Assembly (NCBI RefSeq): GCF_030388665.1 | Contig: NZ_CP128848.1 | Location: 5,612-69,611 of the forward strand | Origin: Streptomyces flavofungini | GTDB lineage: Bacteria; Actinomycetota; Actinomycetes; Streptomycetales; Streptomycetaceae | Length of the DNA stretch: 64,000 nt | Direction of reading: 5' to 3' | Shown: piece after piece, positions 1-9,183 of the stretch | Position numbering within the stretch: the first letter of the stretch is position 1 | How the letters are laid out: each line of letters starts with the position of its first letter | Translations under genes and position numbers: made by a program | The notes under the pieces: generated by a model | The model's database searches: none | Told to the model about the DNA's origin: nothing | What the model saw: only the letters and a program-made list of their open reading frames with translations

Positions 1-1
1 A

Positions 2-421
2 AAAGAGTTAAAGGAGAAGGTTTTAGAAGATAATTTAACTCAAGCTGATAAGATAAAATTCATAATGTTGCCACTTATGAAGAGTGAGCATGATGATAGC
101 AATATTTTAAGAGATTGTGTTCAGTTAGCAAAATCAATAAAATCTGAAAGAGATGAGGCAATTATATTAAATGGAATAATTGAATCTACAGATAAGTTTA
201 TTAGTGAAGAAGAAGCAAGAGAACTTAAGGAGTTGTTAGAAATGACTAAGATTGAGAGATTATATAATGAAGAAAGAGATTTAGCTGTTAAAAATGCAAG
301 AAAAGAAGAGCAATTAAGAATAGCAAAAAGCCTTGCAGGCATATTATCACCTGAGTTAATATCAGAAAAGCTAGGTATAACAATAGAGGAAATTTACGAG
401 CTTCAAAATGCAGAAGGCTAA
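2..421 (+). CDS. C-terminal part of an Rpn-like nuclease/transposase-type protein (5' end outside window)
   Basis: The reading frame is open from the first bases of the window, so the gene starts upstream and only about the last 139 residues are seen. The visible part is charged and helical (many Glu, Lys, Leu) and ends in a short segment of the type LGITIEEIYEL, a helix-turn-helix-like tail. This layout is typical of the C-terminal half of Rpn/YhgA-like PD-(D/E)XK nucleases common in clostridia; the catalytic N-terminal domain is not visible, so the family call is inferred from the tail only. A rho-independent terminator follows directly. An internal ATG at 65 is not a likely start because the frame continues upstream. 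Confidence 0.5.
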   Translation, partial: KELKEKVLEDNLTQADKIKFIMLPLMKSEHDDSNILRDCVQLAKSIKSERDEAIILNGIIESTDKFISEEEARELKELLEMTKIERLYNEERDLAVKNARKEEQLRIAKSLAGILSPELISEKLGITIEEIYELQNAEG

Positions 422-444
422 AGAGAATAGAAAAATTTACTTTT

Positions 445-512
445 AATAAAAAGCTTTGGATGAGAATAATTTTTAGAGATGAAAGTTATTTTCCACCAAA
501 GCTTATTTTAGT
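445..512 (+). terminator. Rho-independent terminator after the Rpn-like gene
   Basis: Inverted arms AATAAAAAGCTTTGG (445-459) and CCAAAGCTTATTTT (496-509) pair over about 13 bases with an A-rich upstream and T-rich downstream flank; the loop is about 36 bases. Confidence 0.6.
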
Positions 513-556
513 ATTTTAAATAATATATTTAAAATATGAACATCATAAAGAAGATA

Positions 557-584
557 TTCATAAAAATGAAAAATGTGCTATAAT
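557..584 (+). promoter_or_regulatory. Likely sigma-A promoter for the 61-residue gene
   Basis: An extended -10 element TGCTATAAT ends at 584 with a TTCATA -35-like hexamer 16 bases upstream. It lies about 40 bases before the start of the small gene at 625. Confidence 0.45.
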
Positions 585-624
585 TAAAATCATTATAGAT
601 TTTTTAAAGGAGAGAAGTTAAAGA

Positions 625-810
625 ATGGAACTTTTAGTTTATGTTAAAGGAAGAAGGGATCCTTTTACTTATAGTGGTGATAGAATAGATGTTTTAGATT
701 TTGAAATGAATGGGATAAAGTATAAGCAAATAAGATATTTTAGAAAAGGTTTTTCCAAATCAGAACTTATAGAAAGTGAATTAATAACTAGAATGAGAGA
801 AAACAAGTAG
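625..810 (+). CDS. Small conserved-type protein of unknown function, 61 aa
   Basis: ATG at 625 is preceded by a strong AAAGGAGAG ribosome binding site and by an extended -10 promoter. The product is 61 residues, soluble, rich in charged and aromatic residues, with no membrane segment or cysteine motif. I do not recognise a family. The codon use fits the AT-rich neighbours, so it is very probably real. It stands alone between two short non-coding gaps. Confidence 0.65.
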   Translation: MELLVYVKGRRDPFTYSGDRIDVLDFEMNGIKYKQIRYFRKGFSKSELIESELITRMRENK

Positions 811-883
811 ATTAATTTTGCCATGAATAAAATAAGCCTTTACTCATAAAATAAAACTGATTTAAGATGAGGAGGTGAGATTT

Positions 884-985
884 ATGGCAAAGAAAGATCA
901 ACAATCTTCTTGGAATTCAAAAAGATTTAAAGCACCTAAAAAGAATAATGAAGAACCAGTGCCAGAAATTCAAGGAAAAAAATAG
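884..985 (+). CDS. Very small basic protein, 33 aa
   Basis: ATG at 884 lies seven bases after a near-perfect GAGGAGGTGA ribosome binding site. The 33-residue product is lysine-, glutamine- and proline-rich (begins MAKKDQQSSW) and has no recognisable domain. The strong ribosome binding site is the main support. It sits about 70 bases upstream of the ABC transporter operon and could be read with it. No function can be inferred. Confidence 0.5.
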   Translation: MAKKDQQSSWNSKRFKAPKKNNEEPVPEIQGKK

Positions 986-1056
986 ATATATATTGAAAAA
1001 ATAATGAATAAGTGGCAAAATAAAACATAGAAAATTTATTATATGGAGGTGCAGGG

Positions 1057-2061
1057 GTGAAAAAATTAAATAAGTTTTTATCATTAGGTCTAATGGTATT
1101 ATTTTCATTAAGTATATTAGTAGGATGTAATACTTCTAAGAAAGAAGAAGCTAAGGCACCAGAAGAAAAAACATCCATAGAAATAGTAGTACCAGATGGA
1201 CTTCCAGCTATTAGTATAGTTAAAATGATAAAAGAAAAACCAGAAATAATGAAAGGCTTAGATATAAATTATTCAATAGTAAAGGGATCAGATGCTTTAG
1301 TTTCTAAGGTGTTAAAAGGAGAGGGAGATATATGTATAGTTCCTTCAAATGTAGCTGCTATTGCATATAACAAGGAAGCTAAATATAAACTTGCAGGAAC
1401 AGTAGGTTTTGGTTCATTATATGTTATAAGCAGTGATGATTCTGTTAATAGCTTAGAAGATCTTAAAGGAAAAGATGTTTACAATGTTGGTCAAGGATTG
1501 ACTCCTGATTTAATATTTAAAATATTACTTCAAAATGATGGAATAAATCCTGAAAAAGATTTAACATTAAGTTATGTAAATGCAGCTTCAGAATTAGCTC
1601 CTTTATTTATAGAGGGAAAAGCTAAATATGCAGTTGTTCCAGAACCTATGTTAACTCAAATAATGACAAAGAAACCAGAAACAAAAATAGTAGCATCATT
1701 AAATGAACAGTGGAAAAAAATGAGTGATTCAAAAATGGGATATCCTCAGTCTAGTGTTATAGTTAAAGAGGACCTAGCAAAAAATAATTCAGAGGCTGTT
1801 CAAAAGATCTTAAAGGAAATAGATAATAGTACTAAGTGGGCAAATGAAAATAAAGAAGAAGCAGGTGCCTTTGCAGAAGAAGTTGGCATAACAGGCAAAA
1901 AAGAAATAATAGCTAAATCTCTAGAAAGAGCAAATTTAAATTACGTAAGTGCTTTAGATAGTGAAAGTGAATATATTAAATATTATGACAAGATTTACAG
2001 CTTAGAGCCTAAAGCTATAGGAGGTAAAAAGGTAAATGAAGAAATTTTCTTACAAAAATAA
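1057..2061 (+). CDS. ABC transporter substrate-binding lipoprotein (SsuA/TauA/NMT1-like)
   Basis: The 334-residue product starts with GTG at 1057 behind GGAGGTG. Residues 1-23 form a signal peptide ending in a lipobox (LVGC), so Cys24 is the predicted lipidation site and the mature protein is anchored outside the membrane. The remainder has the two-lobe periplasmic-binding pattern of the nitrate/sulfonate/thiamine-precursor class: an early DGLPAIS segment and a central LEDLKGK segment that introduces the second lobe. It should capture a small organic substrate and pass it to the permease and ATPase encoded next. The gene overlaps the permease gene by 26 bases, showing translational coupling. 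The substrate cannot be told from the sequence. Confidence 0.85.
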   Translation: MKKLNKFLSLGLMVLFSLSILVGCNTSKKEEAKAPEEKTSIEIVVPDGLPAISIVKMIKEKPEIMKGLDINYSIVKGSDALVSKVLKGEGDICIVPSNVAAIAYNKEAKYKLAGTVGFGSLYVISSDDSVNSLEDLKGKDVYNVGQGLTPDLIFKILLQNDGINPEKDLTLSYVNAASELAPLFIEGKAKYAVVPEPMLTQIMTKKPETKIVASLNEQWKKMSDSKMGYPQSSVIVKEDLAKNNSEAVQKILKEIDNSTKWANENKEEAGAFAEEVGITGKKEIIAKSLERANLNYVSALDSESEYIKYYDKIYSLEPKAIGGKKVNEEIFLQK

Positions 2062-2791
2062 GAAATTAATATTTTTATCTTCAGTTATACTTTTTATTTT
2101 ATGGCAATTAGCTAGTATGATTATAGGGAGTGAGGTAATATTACCTTCTCCCTATTTAACGTTTAAGGGGTTAATTGAAGTAATAAAATCAAATGATTTT
2201 TTCAAAATAATAATAAGTACTTTAGGAAGAACTTTCATAAGTTTTACCTTAGCCTTAGTTATTGCTTTATTTTTAGGTGTGTTTAGTGCTTTTAATAAAT
2301 ATGTTTATAATTTTATGATACCTATATTAAATGTAATGAGATCTTTACCAACAATAGGCTTTATAATACTTGCTTTAATTTGGTTAAGTCAAGGCATAGC
2401 TCCTATATTAGTTGGGTTTGTAATGAGTTTTCCTATATTTTATGATGCCATAATAGGAGCTATATTAAATATAGACAAAAATATACTAGAGATGGCTAAG
2501 GTTTATGAGATTGGTATGGGTAATTTAATAAAGAATATATATTTGCCAAGCATAAGTTTTGCTATATGTAGAATAATGGTTTCAACCTTTTCTCTAACTA
2601 TGAAGTTAGTAGTTGGAGGAGAAGTTATTGGACAACCTAAATATGGTATAGGAACGGCACTTTTTGTGGAAAAGAATTATTTAAATACTAATATGGTATT
2701 TGCATGGATAATAGTAGTAATTATTATAGGAATAATTTTTTCTTTAATACAAAAAACTATTGATGGTAGAGTTTTTAGGTGGATGAAATAA
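2036..2791 (+). CDS. ABC transporter permease (SsuC/TauC/ThiX-like)
   Basis: 251 residues with about six hydrophobic membrane segments, the first at residues 11-30. The cytoplasmic EAA-type loop is visible near residues 155-175 (EMAKVYEIGMGNLIKNIYLP), which docks to the ATPase. Size and layout match the BPD_transp_1 permeases of the sulfonate/taurine/thiamine-precursor group. It overlaps the lipoprotein gene by 26 bases and ends one base before the ATPase gene begins, so the three genes form one operon. Confidence 0.85.
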   Translation: MKKFSYKNKKLIFLSSVILFILWQLASMIIGSEVILPSPYLTFKGLIEVIKSNDFFKIIISTLGRTFISFTLALVIALFLGVFSAFNKYVYNFMIPILNVMRSLPTIGFIILALIWLSQGIAPILVGFVMSFPIFYDAIIGAILNIDKNILEMAKVYEIGMGNLIKNIYLPSISFAICRIMVSTFSLTMKLVVGGEVIGQPKYGIGTALFVEKNYLNTNMVFAWIIVVIIIGIIFSLIQKTIDGRVFRWMK

Positions 2792-2792
2792 A

Positions 2793-3479
2793 ATGAGTAT
2801 TAAATTAATAAATATAGAAAAGAATTTTGGAAGTAAAAAAATATATGATAAATTTTCTTTAACCTTTGAAGAGGGAAAAATAAACTGTATTTTAGGGAAA
2901 TCTGGGTGTGGAAAAAGCACTTTATTAAATATAATAGCTAATCTTGAAGAGATTAACTCAGGCGAAATTATAGGAGTTCCTAAAAAAATAGCCTATGTGT
3001 TTCAAGAGGATAGGCTTATTGAATGGAATAGTATATACACTAACATGGAACTTCCCTTATTAAAAACTTACGCAAAGGATGAAAGAAAAGAAAAAATTAA
3101 AAATATCCTAAGAGAAGTTGAACTAGGAGATTGTATGAACTCATATCCTAAAGAGTTAAGTGGAGGGATGAGGCAAAGAGCAAATATAGCTAGGGCACTT
3201 CTTTATAATGGAGAACTTCTTTTAATGGATGAACCCTTTAAATCCTTAGATAAAAGTAGCAAAGAAGATATTATTGAGATATTTAAAAAAAATCATTTAG
3301 AAAAAAATAATACAGTTATAATGGTTACCCATGACATAAATGAGGCCTTAAGCTTAGGAGATAATATATTTTTATTAGGTGGTAACCCAGTTAGTTTAAT
3401 GGATAAATTTAAAGATGTACAAAAGTCAAAAGAAAAAAATAATATAGAAGATAAAATTCTACTTATTTTAAAAGAATAA
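2793..3479 (+). CDS. ABC transporter ATP-binding protein
   Basis: 228 residues with all ABC ATPase motifs in order: Walker A GKSGCGKST (35-43), a Q-loop with FQEDRL, the signature LSGGMRQR, Walker B LLLMDEP and the switch histidine in THD. It powers uptake through the permease encoded just upstream; the ATG follows the permease stop with no gap. Closest in layout to SsuB/TauB/ThiZ-type subunits. The ribosome binding site is weak, which suggests translation is coupled to the permease gene. Confidence 0.9.
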   Translation: MSIKLINIEKNFGSKKIYDKFSLTFEEGKINCILGKSGCGKSTLLNIIANLEEINSGEIIGVPKKIAYVFQEDRLIEWNSIYTNMELPLLKTYAKDERKEKIKNILREVELGDCMNSYPKELSGGMRQRANIARALLYNGELLLMDEPFKSLDKSSKEDIIEIFKKNHLEKNNTVIMVTHDINEALSLGDNIFLLGGNPVSLMDKFKDVQKSKEKNNIEDKILLILKE

Positions 3480-3499
3480 GATTATAAAGGAGGGGTACA

Positions 3500-4829
3500 A
3501 TGAGCAAAAAATTAGATTTACTACAGGATAAAGAAAGTACATTATTAAGAAAATATATGATACCTTCAGTTGCTAGGAATGTTAGGCTTATCAGTGTGTA
3601 TATTATTTGACACCATGTTTATAGGTCATAAAATCGGAGAATTAGGCTTAGCTGCACTAAATATAGCCTTGCCAATATATAATTTATATAGTGCCATAGG
3701 GCTTACTATTGGAGTTGGAGGAGCAACAGCTCTATCCGTAGCTATGGGGCAAAATAAATTCCATAGGGTAAATAGAATATTTACTTCGGCAGTATTTGCA
3801 ACTATCATATTTTGTATAATAATAAGTTTATTAGAAGTTTTCTTTTTAGATAAAATAGTTTATATGCTTGGAGCTTCAGAAGCAACCTTTCCTTTAGCTA
3901 AAGAATATTTAAAGATTATTTTAGCCTTTAATCCTGCTTTTATTTTTGCATCTGCATTTATTGTTTTTGTTAGAAATGATAGAGAGCCTAAATTAGCTAT
4001 GTATGCAGTAATAGGATCAAATACAACTAATATAGTACTAGACTATGTATTTATATATATATTTAATCTAGGAATGTTTGGAGCAGCTTTAGCAACATCT
4101 ATAGGGCAATTGGTAGCCTTAGGAGTTTTATCAATACATTTTATAAAGAAAAATAATACCATGCATATAGAACTTGGAGGAATAAATTTAGATAATATAG
4201 GAAAGGTACTTAAAAATGGAGTGCCTAGTTTCTTAAATGAAATATCAGCAGGCTTTGTCATATTTATTTTTAATATTGTAATATATAAATTTGAAGGAGA
4301 CTTAGGAGTTTCAGCCTATGGAATAATTACAAACATAGTTTTAATATTCATGGCAGTCTTTAATGGAGTATCCCAAGGGGTTCAACCTTTAATAAGCGTA
4401 AATTTTGGAGCTAAAAAGGAAGAACGTGTTAAAGAATTCTTAAGGTTAACAAGAATAATAGTACTAATTTTAGGGGTAGGTTTTCTAGGTATGGGACTAT
4501 TATTACCAAATCAAATGATAGGACTATTTACAAGTGATAGGGGAAGATTATTAAGTATAACTAGACAGGGAATATATCTATACTTTATAGCATTCTTATT
4601 TAATGGAAGCAACATACTTAACATAGCTTATTTACAAGCAGTTGAAAAATCAAAGGAATCATCTCTTTTATCAACACTTAGAGGATTAGTATTTGTTATT
4701 ATATTTATAATAGTCTTACCAAGAATTATAGGGGTTTATGGAGTATGGCTAACAATTCCAATAACTGAGTTAAGTACACTTTTATTATTTTTAATATTTG
4801 AAATAAAAAGTAAAAGAAAAAATATATAA
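3500..4829 (+). pseudogene. MATE-family multidrug exporter, frameshifted near its 5' end
   Basis: A strong ribosome binding site (AAGGAGGGG) precedes ATG at 3500, but this frame runs into a stop after about 36 codons. The other frame then encodes a full MATE transporter (about 419 residues, roughly 12 membrane segments, with the early DTMFIGHKIGELGLAALN segment typical of the family). Removing one base near 3575 joins the two parts as ...IPSVA then GMLGLS..., the expected MATE N-terminus, so the original protein is about 443 residues. The single-base shift is either a real mutation or, more likely given similar cases nearby, a sequencing error. MATE proteins export cationic compounds using a sodium or proton gradient. 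A terminator follows. Confidence 0.8.
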
Positions 4830-4835
4830 AACAAT

Positions 4836-4865
4836 AAAAACCGTTGATTATCAACGGTTTTTATT
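4836..4865 (+). terminator. Rho-independent terminator after the MATE gene
   Basis: AAACCGTTGA (4838-4847), loop TTA, TCAACGGTTT (4851-4860), followed by more T residues: a 10-bp stem with a U-tract. The next 220 bases up to 5086 are AT-rich and hold no gene I can see. Confidence 0.85.
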
Positions 4866-5086
4866 GTAAATGCAAAGAAGTAAATATAGTATAGTAAGAG
4901 TTATAGTGATTTTTTAAACAGGAGGTTAAGTTAGTATAATTAACCTAATAACATACTATGCAGATTTATTAAAATGTGATAATAAATTAAATAAAAATAT
5001 GATAATAAATTAAATAAAAAATTGTAGAAGTTAAATAAGTTGTATATAATAATATTAAAGCACTTTTTAAAGGAGAGATTTTTTTA

Positions 5087-5281
5087 ATGGACATTGGTAA
5101 TTATAGAGAGATGGATCCATATATGTTACTTAGTATTATAAATTTAAAATTAAGAGATTACTATAGTGATATAGAAAGTTTGTGTGATGATTTAGGAATT
5201 GAAAAAGATATTATTGGACAAAGACTTAAAGACTGTGGATACATATATAATAGAGAAAACAATCAGTTTGTTGCTGAATAA
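5087..5281 (+). CDS. DUF4250 domain-containing protein
   Basis: 64 residues, ATG at 5087 after AAAGGAGAG. The pattern DPYMLLSIINLKLRD near the N-terminus, the central SLCDDLGI and the final GYIYNRENNQF match the DUF4250 family, small cytoplasmic proteins of Firmicutes with a helix-turn-helix-like shape and no proven function. The whole domain is present and the length is normal. It lies 40 bases before the kinase gene and may be transcribed with it. Confidence 0.8.
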   Translation: MDIGNYREMDPYMLLSIINLKLRDYYSDIESLCDDLGIEKDIIGQRLKDCGYIYNRENNQFVAE

Positions 5282-5320
5282 TTATAATTTATGTTTTTTA
5301 AAATAGGGAGGATTAATTAA

Positions 5321-6286
5321 ATGAACTTAAGAAAAGAACCATATTTATTGGTATTTGGAGCTTCTGTAGTGGATGTGTTTGGATTTAGTAAGGCCAGTTA
5401 TAGACCCTATAACTCAACACCAGGTCATGTAAAGATATCTTTTGGGGGCGTTTGTAGAAACATTGCTGAAAATATGGCAAGAGTAGGCGTAAATACTAAT
5501 TTTATGTCCATATTAGGTAATGATGAGCATGGAAAGAGTATAGTAGAGCACTCAAAGAAAATAGGATATCATATGGACGATTCTATGGTAATAGAAGGTG
5601 GAAGCACTCCAACTTACTTAGCTATTTTAGATGAAAATGGTGAAATGGTTTCTGCTATTGCAGATATGAAAAGTATAGGAGCTATGAATACTGATTTCAT
5701 AGATTCTAAAAGAGAAATCTTTGAGAATGCTGAATATACAGTTTTAGATTCTGATAATCCAGAAATAATGGAATATTTATTAAAGAACTTTAAGGATAAA
5801 ACTAACTTTATCTTAGATCCAGTATCAGCAGAAAAAGCAAGCTGGGTAAAACATCTCATAAAGGATTTCCATACAATAAAACCTAATAGACATGAAGCAG
5901 AAATATTAGCAGGTTTCCCTATAACAGATACAGATGACTTAATAAAGGCAAGTAATTATTTCTTAGGTTTAGGAATTAAAAAGGTATTTATAAGTTTAGA
6001 TGCTGACGGTATATTCTATAATGACGGTGTATCTTGCGGTAAAATAAAGGCAACAGAAGTTGATGTTAAAAATGTTACAGGAGCAGGGGACTCTTTTGTA
6101 GCTGGATTAGGATACGGATATATGAATAAAATGCCTATAGAGGATATTGTTAAATTTGCTATGACTATGTCTAATATAACAATATCACATGAGGAAACAA
6201 TTCATCCAGACATGGCTTTAGATACTGTTTTAGCTAAATTAGAGAAAACAACTTGGGAAGAAGAAAAATACGATTTAAATAAATAG
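5321..6286 (+). CDS. PfkB-family carbohydrate/nucleoside kinase (pseudouridine-kinase-like)
   Basis: 321 residues of the ribokinase/PfkB fold. The N-terminal strand VFGASVVDVFG starts the substrate-binding domain; the first PfkB signature is represented by GGVCRNIAENMARVG; the second, NVTGAGDSFVAG near residue 250, carries the anion hole and the catalytic Asp of GAGD. The spacing is that of small-sugar or nucleoside kinases, and the overall pattern resembles PsuK/YeiC pseudouridine kinases. No psuG-type glycosidase lies beside it, so the substrate remains an inference. ATG at 5321 follows a GGGAGG ribosome binding site. Confidence 0.8.
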   Translation: MNLRKEPYLLVFGASVVDVFGFSKASYRPYNSTPGHVKISFGGVCRNIAENMARVGVNTNFMSILGNDEHGKSIVEHSKKIGYHMDDSMVIEGGSTPTYLAILDENGEMVSAIADMKSIGAMNTDFIDSKREIFENAEYTVLDSDNPEIMEYLLKNFKDKTNFILDPVSAEKASWVKHLIKDFHTIKPNRHEAEILAGFPITDTDDLIKASNYFLGLGIKKVFISLDADGIFYNDGVSCGKIKATEVDVKNVTGAGDSFVAGLGYGYMNKMPIEDIVKFAMTMSNITISHEETIHPDMALDTVLAKLEKTTWEEEKYDLNK

Positions 6287-6362
6287 AATAAAATATTTTG
6301 TATTTTCTTGTAGGCTTAAACTTTAATCCTACATAAATATATAAATGTGGTGAGGTGAGATT

Positions 6363-6514
6363 ATGAGTAAAAAAATAAAAAAGGAAAACTTGCTCTATTA
6401 GCCCTAGCAGGAAGTGCTTTTGTAGCATCACTGTTATATGATAAAAACCAAAAAAATAAAAAAGATATGGAAAACTTAGAATTAGAGTTACAAAATATAG
6501 AATCTGAAGAATAG
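6363..6514 (+). pseudogene. Small membrane-anchored protein (~50 aa), frameshifted in an A-run
   Basis: GGTGAGGTGAG precedes ATG at 6363. The first frame stops after 12 codons, but adding one A to the A-run near 6378 gives a continuous 50-residue product: a basic N-terminus (MSKKIKKGK), one hydrophobic segment (LALLALAGSAFVASLLY) and an acidic tail. This is typical of a small single-pass membrane protein. The missing base is probably an assembly error because A-runs elsewhere in this part are affected too. Function unknown. Confidence 0.55.
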
Positions 6515-6521
6515 AAAATGA

Positions 6522-6551
6522 AAAAGACACTAGTAATTACTAGTGTCTTTT
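6522..6551. terminator. Bidirectional terminator between the small gene and the SulP gene
   Basis: A perfect 30-base palindrome, AAAAGACACTAGTAA and its reverse complement, with A- and T-runs at both ends. It can stop transcription from both converging genes. Confidence 0.85.
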
Positions 6552-6554
6552 ATT

Positions 6555-8216
6555 TTAAATTAAAGAATTTGCTTTTTCTAAAGCTTCATCAAAATTTGTA
6601 GCAAAGTGATCTTCACCTAAAGTATCTATAAATCCCATAAGTCTCATAACTTTTTTTGGCTGTTCTTGTAATTCAGATATTATTAAAGTCATATTACGAG
6701 ACTTACAACTTAGAGCTATATTTTTTATTTGTTTATATCCTGTAACATCTAAAGTCTTAGTATGTCTCATTCTTAAAACAAGAACCTTTGCATCATCATT
6801 TATTTCCTTCATTGTATTCATAAATGTATCTACAGCACCAAAGAAAAGGTGACCTCTTATATCATAGACTAAGACATTTTCTCCAACCTTAAGATTTTCC
6901 ATATCAGTATCTATATTAGATTTATCAGAACAGTCACTTTCATTTAATTCATTTACTTCTATAGAAGTAGCAACTCTTCTCATAAATAAGCACATAGAAA
7001 CTACCATTCCTATTCCTATAGCAATTACTAAATCAAATAATACTGTTAAGAAAAATGTTGTTAGTAATATAGCTATATCACTTTTAGGAGCCTTAAGTAT
7101 TGCTTTAAAAGTTCTCCATTCACTCATGTTATATGAAACAATTATTAATATTGCTGATAAAGTAGTTAATGGAATGAATTTAGCAAGAGGCATAAATACA
7201 AGCATTATAAGTAATAAAGTTATTGAATGAACTATACCCGAAATAGGAGTTCTTCCCCCATTTTTAACATTGGCAGCAGTTCTAGCAATTGCTCCAGTAG
7301 CAGGAATTCCTCCAAATAGAGAAGAACCCATATTAGCTATTCCTTGTGCTATAAGTTCTGCATTTGAATTATGCTTGTCTCCAATCATACCATCTGAAAC
7401 AACAGCAGATAATAAAGATTCAATTCCACCTAAAAGCGCTATTGTAAAAGCAGGTCCGATTAATGCTTTTAATGTATTAAGATTTAGGTTAGGAATATGA
7501 GGCATTGGAATATTTGAGCTTATTTTACCAAATTGACTTCCTATTGTTGCAACTGGTAAATTAAATATAAATACTACTAAAGTTGTTACTATTAAAGCTA
7601 TTAAAGATCCTGGAATCTTTTTATTTATTTTTGGCCAAAAGATTAAAATAATAAGTGCTAGTAATCCTATAGCTAAGGTATAAAGGTTTGTAGTATTCAT
7701 ATGAGATATGTAAGCTTCCCACTTAGGTATAAACTCAGAAGGGGTTTTAGTAATTGAAAGTCCTAAAAAATCCTTAACCTGTGTTGATAAAAGAGTTATA
7801 GCTATACCAGAGGTAAATCCTACCGTTATTGGATAAGGTATATATTTTATTAAGCTACCAAATCGTAATAAACCAAATAAAACAAGAATAATACCAGCCA
7901 TAAATGTGGCAATTATTAGTCCATCAACTCCATGATTTTGTATAATACCAAACACTATAACAACAAAGGCGCCAGTAGGACCACCAATTTGAACTCTACT
8001 TCCTCCTAATAATGAAATTATGAATCCAGCTATGATTGCAGTTATTAATCCTTTTTCAGGAGATACCCCTGAAGAAATACCTAATGCAATGGATAGAGGA
8101 AGTGCGATAATAGCAACTATTATCCCAGCGATTAAATCTTTTAAAAATTGTTCTTTTGAAAATCCGCTCTCTTTATCATCTAAAAGAGAAATTAATTTTG
8201 GTTTGTATATTGAAAT
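6555..8216 (-). CDS. SulP-family anion transporter with C-terminal STAS domain
   Basis: The frame is open from 8219 down to 6555 (about 553 residues). It holds the N-terminal SulP segments (LIAGIIVAIIALPLSIALG, then GGPTGAFVV), about a dozen membrane spans, and a cytoplasmic STAS domain at the C-terminus (from about LVYDIRGHLFFGAVDTF onward), as in sulfate/bicarbonate permeases. The start is unclear: AAGGAG at 8224-8229 is well placed for an ATT codon at 8216, no ATG or GTG is available near it, and an in-frame stop lies just upstream. A GTG at 7955 would cut off conserved membrane segments and is unlikely. A small indel at the start codon is possible. Substrate (sulfate or other anion) not determinable. 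Confidence 0.8.
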   Translation of the reverse strand: MSIYKPKLISLLDDKESGFSKEQFLKDLIAGIIVAIIALPLSIALGISSGVSPEKGLITAIIAGFIISLLGGSRVQIGGPTGAFVVIVFGIIQNHGVDGLIIATFMAGIILVLFGLLRFGSLIKYIPYPITVGFTSGIAITLLSTQVKDFLGLSITKTPSEFIPKWEAYISHMNTTNLYTLAIGLLALIILIFWPKINKKIPGSLIALIVTTLVVFIFNLPVATIGSQFGKISSNIPMPHIPNLNLNTLKALIGPAFTIALLGGIESLLSAVVSDGMIGDKHNSNAELIAQGIANMGSSLFGGIPATGAIARTAANVKNGGRTPISGIVHSITLLLIMLVFMPLAKFIPLTTLSAILIIVSYNMSEWRTFKAILKAPKSDIAILLTTFFLTVLFDLVIAIGIGMVVSMCLFMRRVATSIEVNELNESDCSDKSNIDTDMENLKVGENVLVYDIRGHLFFGAVDTFMNTMKEINDDAKVLVLRMRHTKTLDVTGYKQIKNIALSCKSRNMTLIISELQEQPKKVMRLMGFIDTLGEDHFATNFDEALEKANSLI

Positions 8217-8429
8217 ATATCAACTCCTTATAAAACAGTCGATTTCTATTATATTACTTAAATGGTATATTTACAATTTCGTAGAACGATTTGAAACGTT
8301 ATTAATCAAGGAAGAACTATTTTATTCACAAAAAGTTTACATAAATTATATTGAAGGTAACCTATGTTACAGAAGAATTGGGAAAGATAAAATATAATTG
8401 ATTTATAAATTATATGAAGAGGTGAAAGT

Positions 8430-9065
8430 ATGAGTTTATTTTTAGGAAAAATCCATTTTTGGTTATTTGATAAAATAAAGTGGTTTGAAAATCTAGAGGA
8501 AGAAGTTTTAAAAATTGCAAAGGAAAGAAATATGCCAGTAGAGGAGTGGATTTCTTATGCAAATTTAAATTTTGGAGAAAAAACTCCAAATAAACCTTTA
8601 GATGAAATAATAGATGAAAGTAATATACATGGTTGGTTAGAAGGAAGAATAAATTCAGCTGAGAGTAGATGTGCATATTATATAACTAATATGTTAAAGG
8701 AAGATAGTGAAGTAAAGAAGGAGCTTATAGAGCTTTATGAAAACCATGGAAAAATAAATGCAGACGAGTGTAAAGGGCAAATAGATGGGGAAAATATTTT
8801 AGAAGTTTACAATTCTTTAAATGATTATATATTAGATGGTATGCCTTGTGATAGAATTAATGAGGTTTTAGAAAATTCTCCTGAAAAAATAGTATGGCAT
8901 ATGAGTAGAGACCTACATGAAAGATTTTGGGAAAGTGTAGGAGGAGATGTAAATGAATTTCATGATTTAAGAAATTCATGGATAAAAGCCTTTGTTGAAG
9001 AAATTAATCCACAATTAGAATTAGTTATTTATGAAAATGGACATAAGGCTATAGTAAGAAAATAG
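8430..9065 (+). CDS. Uncharacterised protein, 211 aa
   Basis: ATG at 8430 follows GAAGAGGTGAAAG. The product is soluble, acidic and tryptophan-containing, with no signal peptide, membrane span or catalytic signature that I recognise. The 210 bases upstream (8220-8429) are non-coding, contain the SulP start region and AT-rich promoter-like DNA. The gene is followed by a 118-base gap. It is probably a clostridial conserved hypothetical. Confidence 0.7.
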   Translation: MSLFLGKIHFWLFDKIKWFENLEEEVLKIAKERNMPVEEWISYANLNFGEKTPNKPLDEIIDESNIHGWLEGRINSAESRCAYYITNMLKEDSEVKKELIELYENHGKINADECKGQIDGENILEVYNSLNDYILDGMPCDRINEVLENSPEKIVWHMSRDLHERFWESVGGDVNEFHDLRNSWIKAFVEEINPQLELVIYENGHKAIVRK

Positions 9066-9183
9066 GTTAGACTATTAATTTTTAAATATTATAAATAAAA
9101 GTATAGTGAAATAGGTAAGATAATGGCACTTTGACAATTAAGTACATATTATAAATTAAAACTCTTTAACATAGGAGGATAAT

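Noticed and set aside
7270..7500. Plus-strand frame inside the SulP gene
   Set aside because: Shadow of the transporter's membrane segments; no ribosome binding site.
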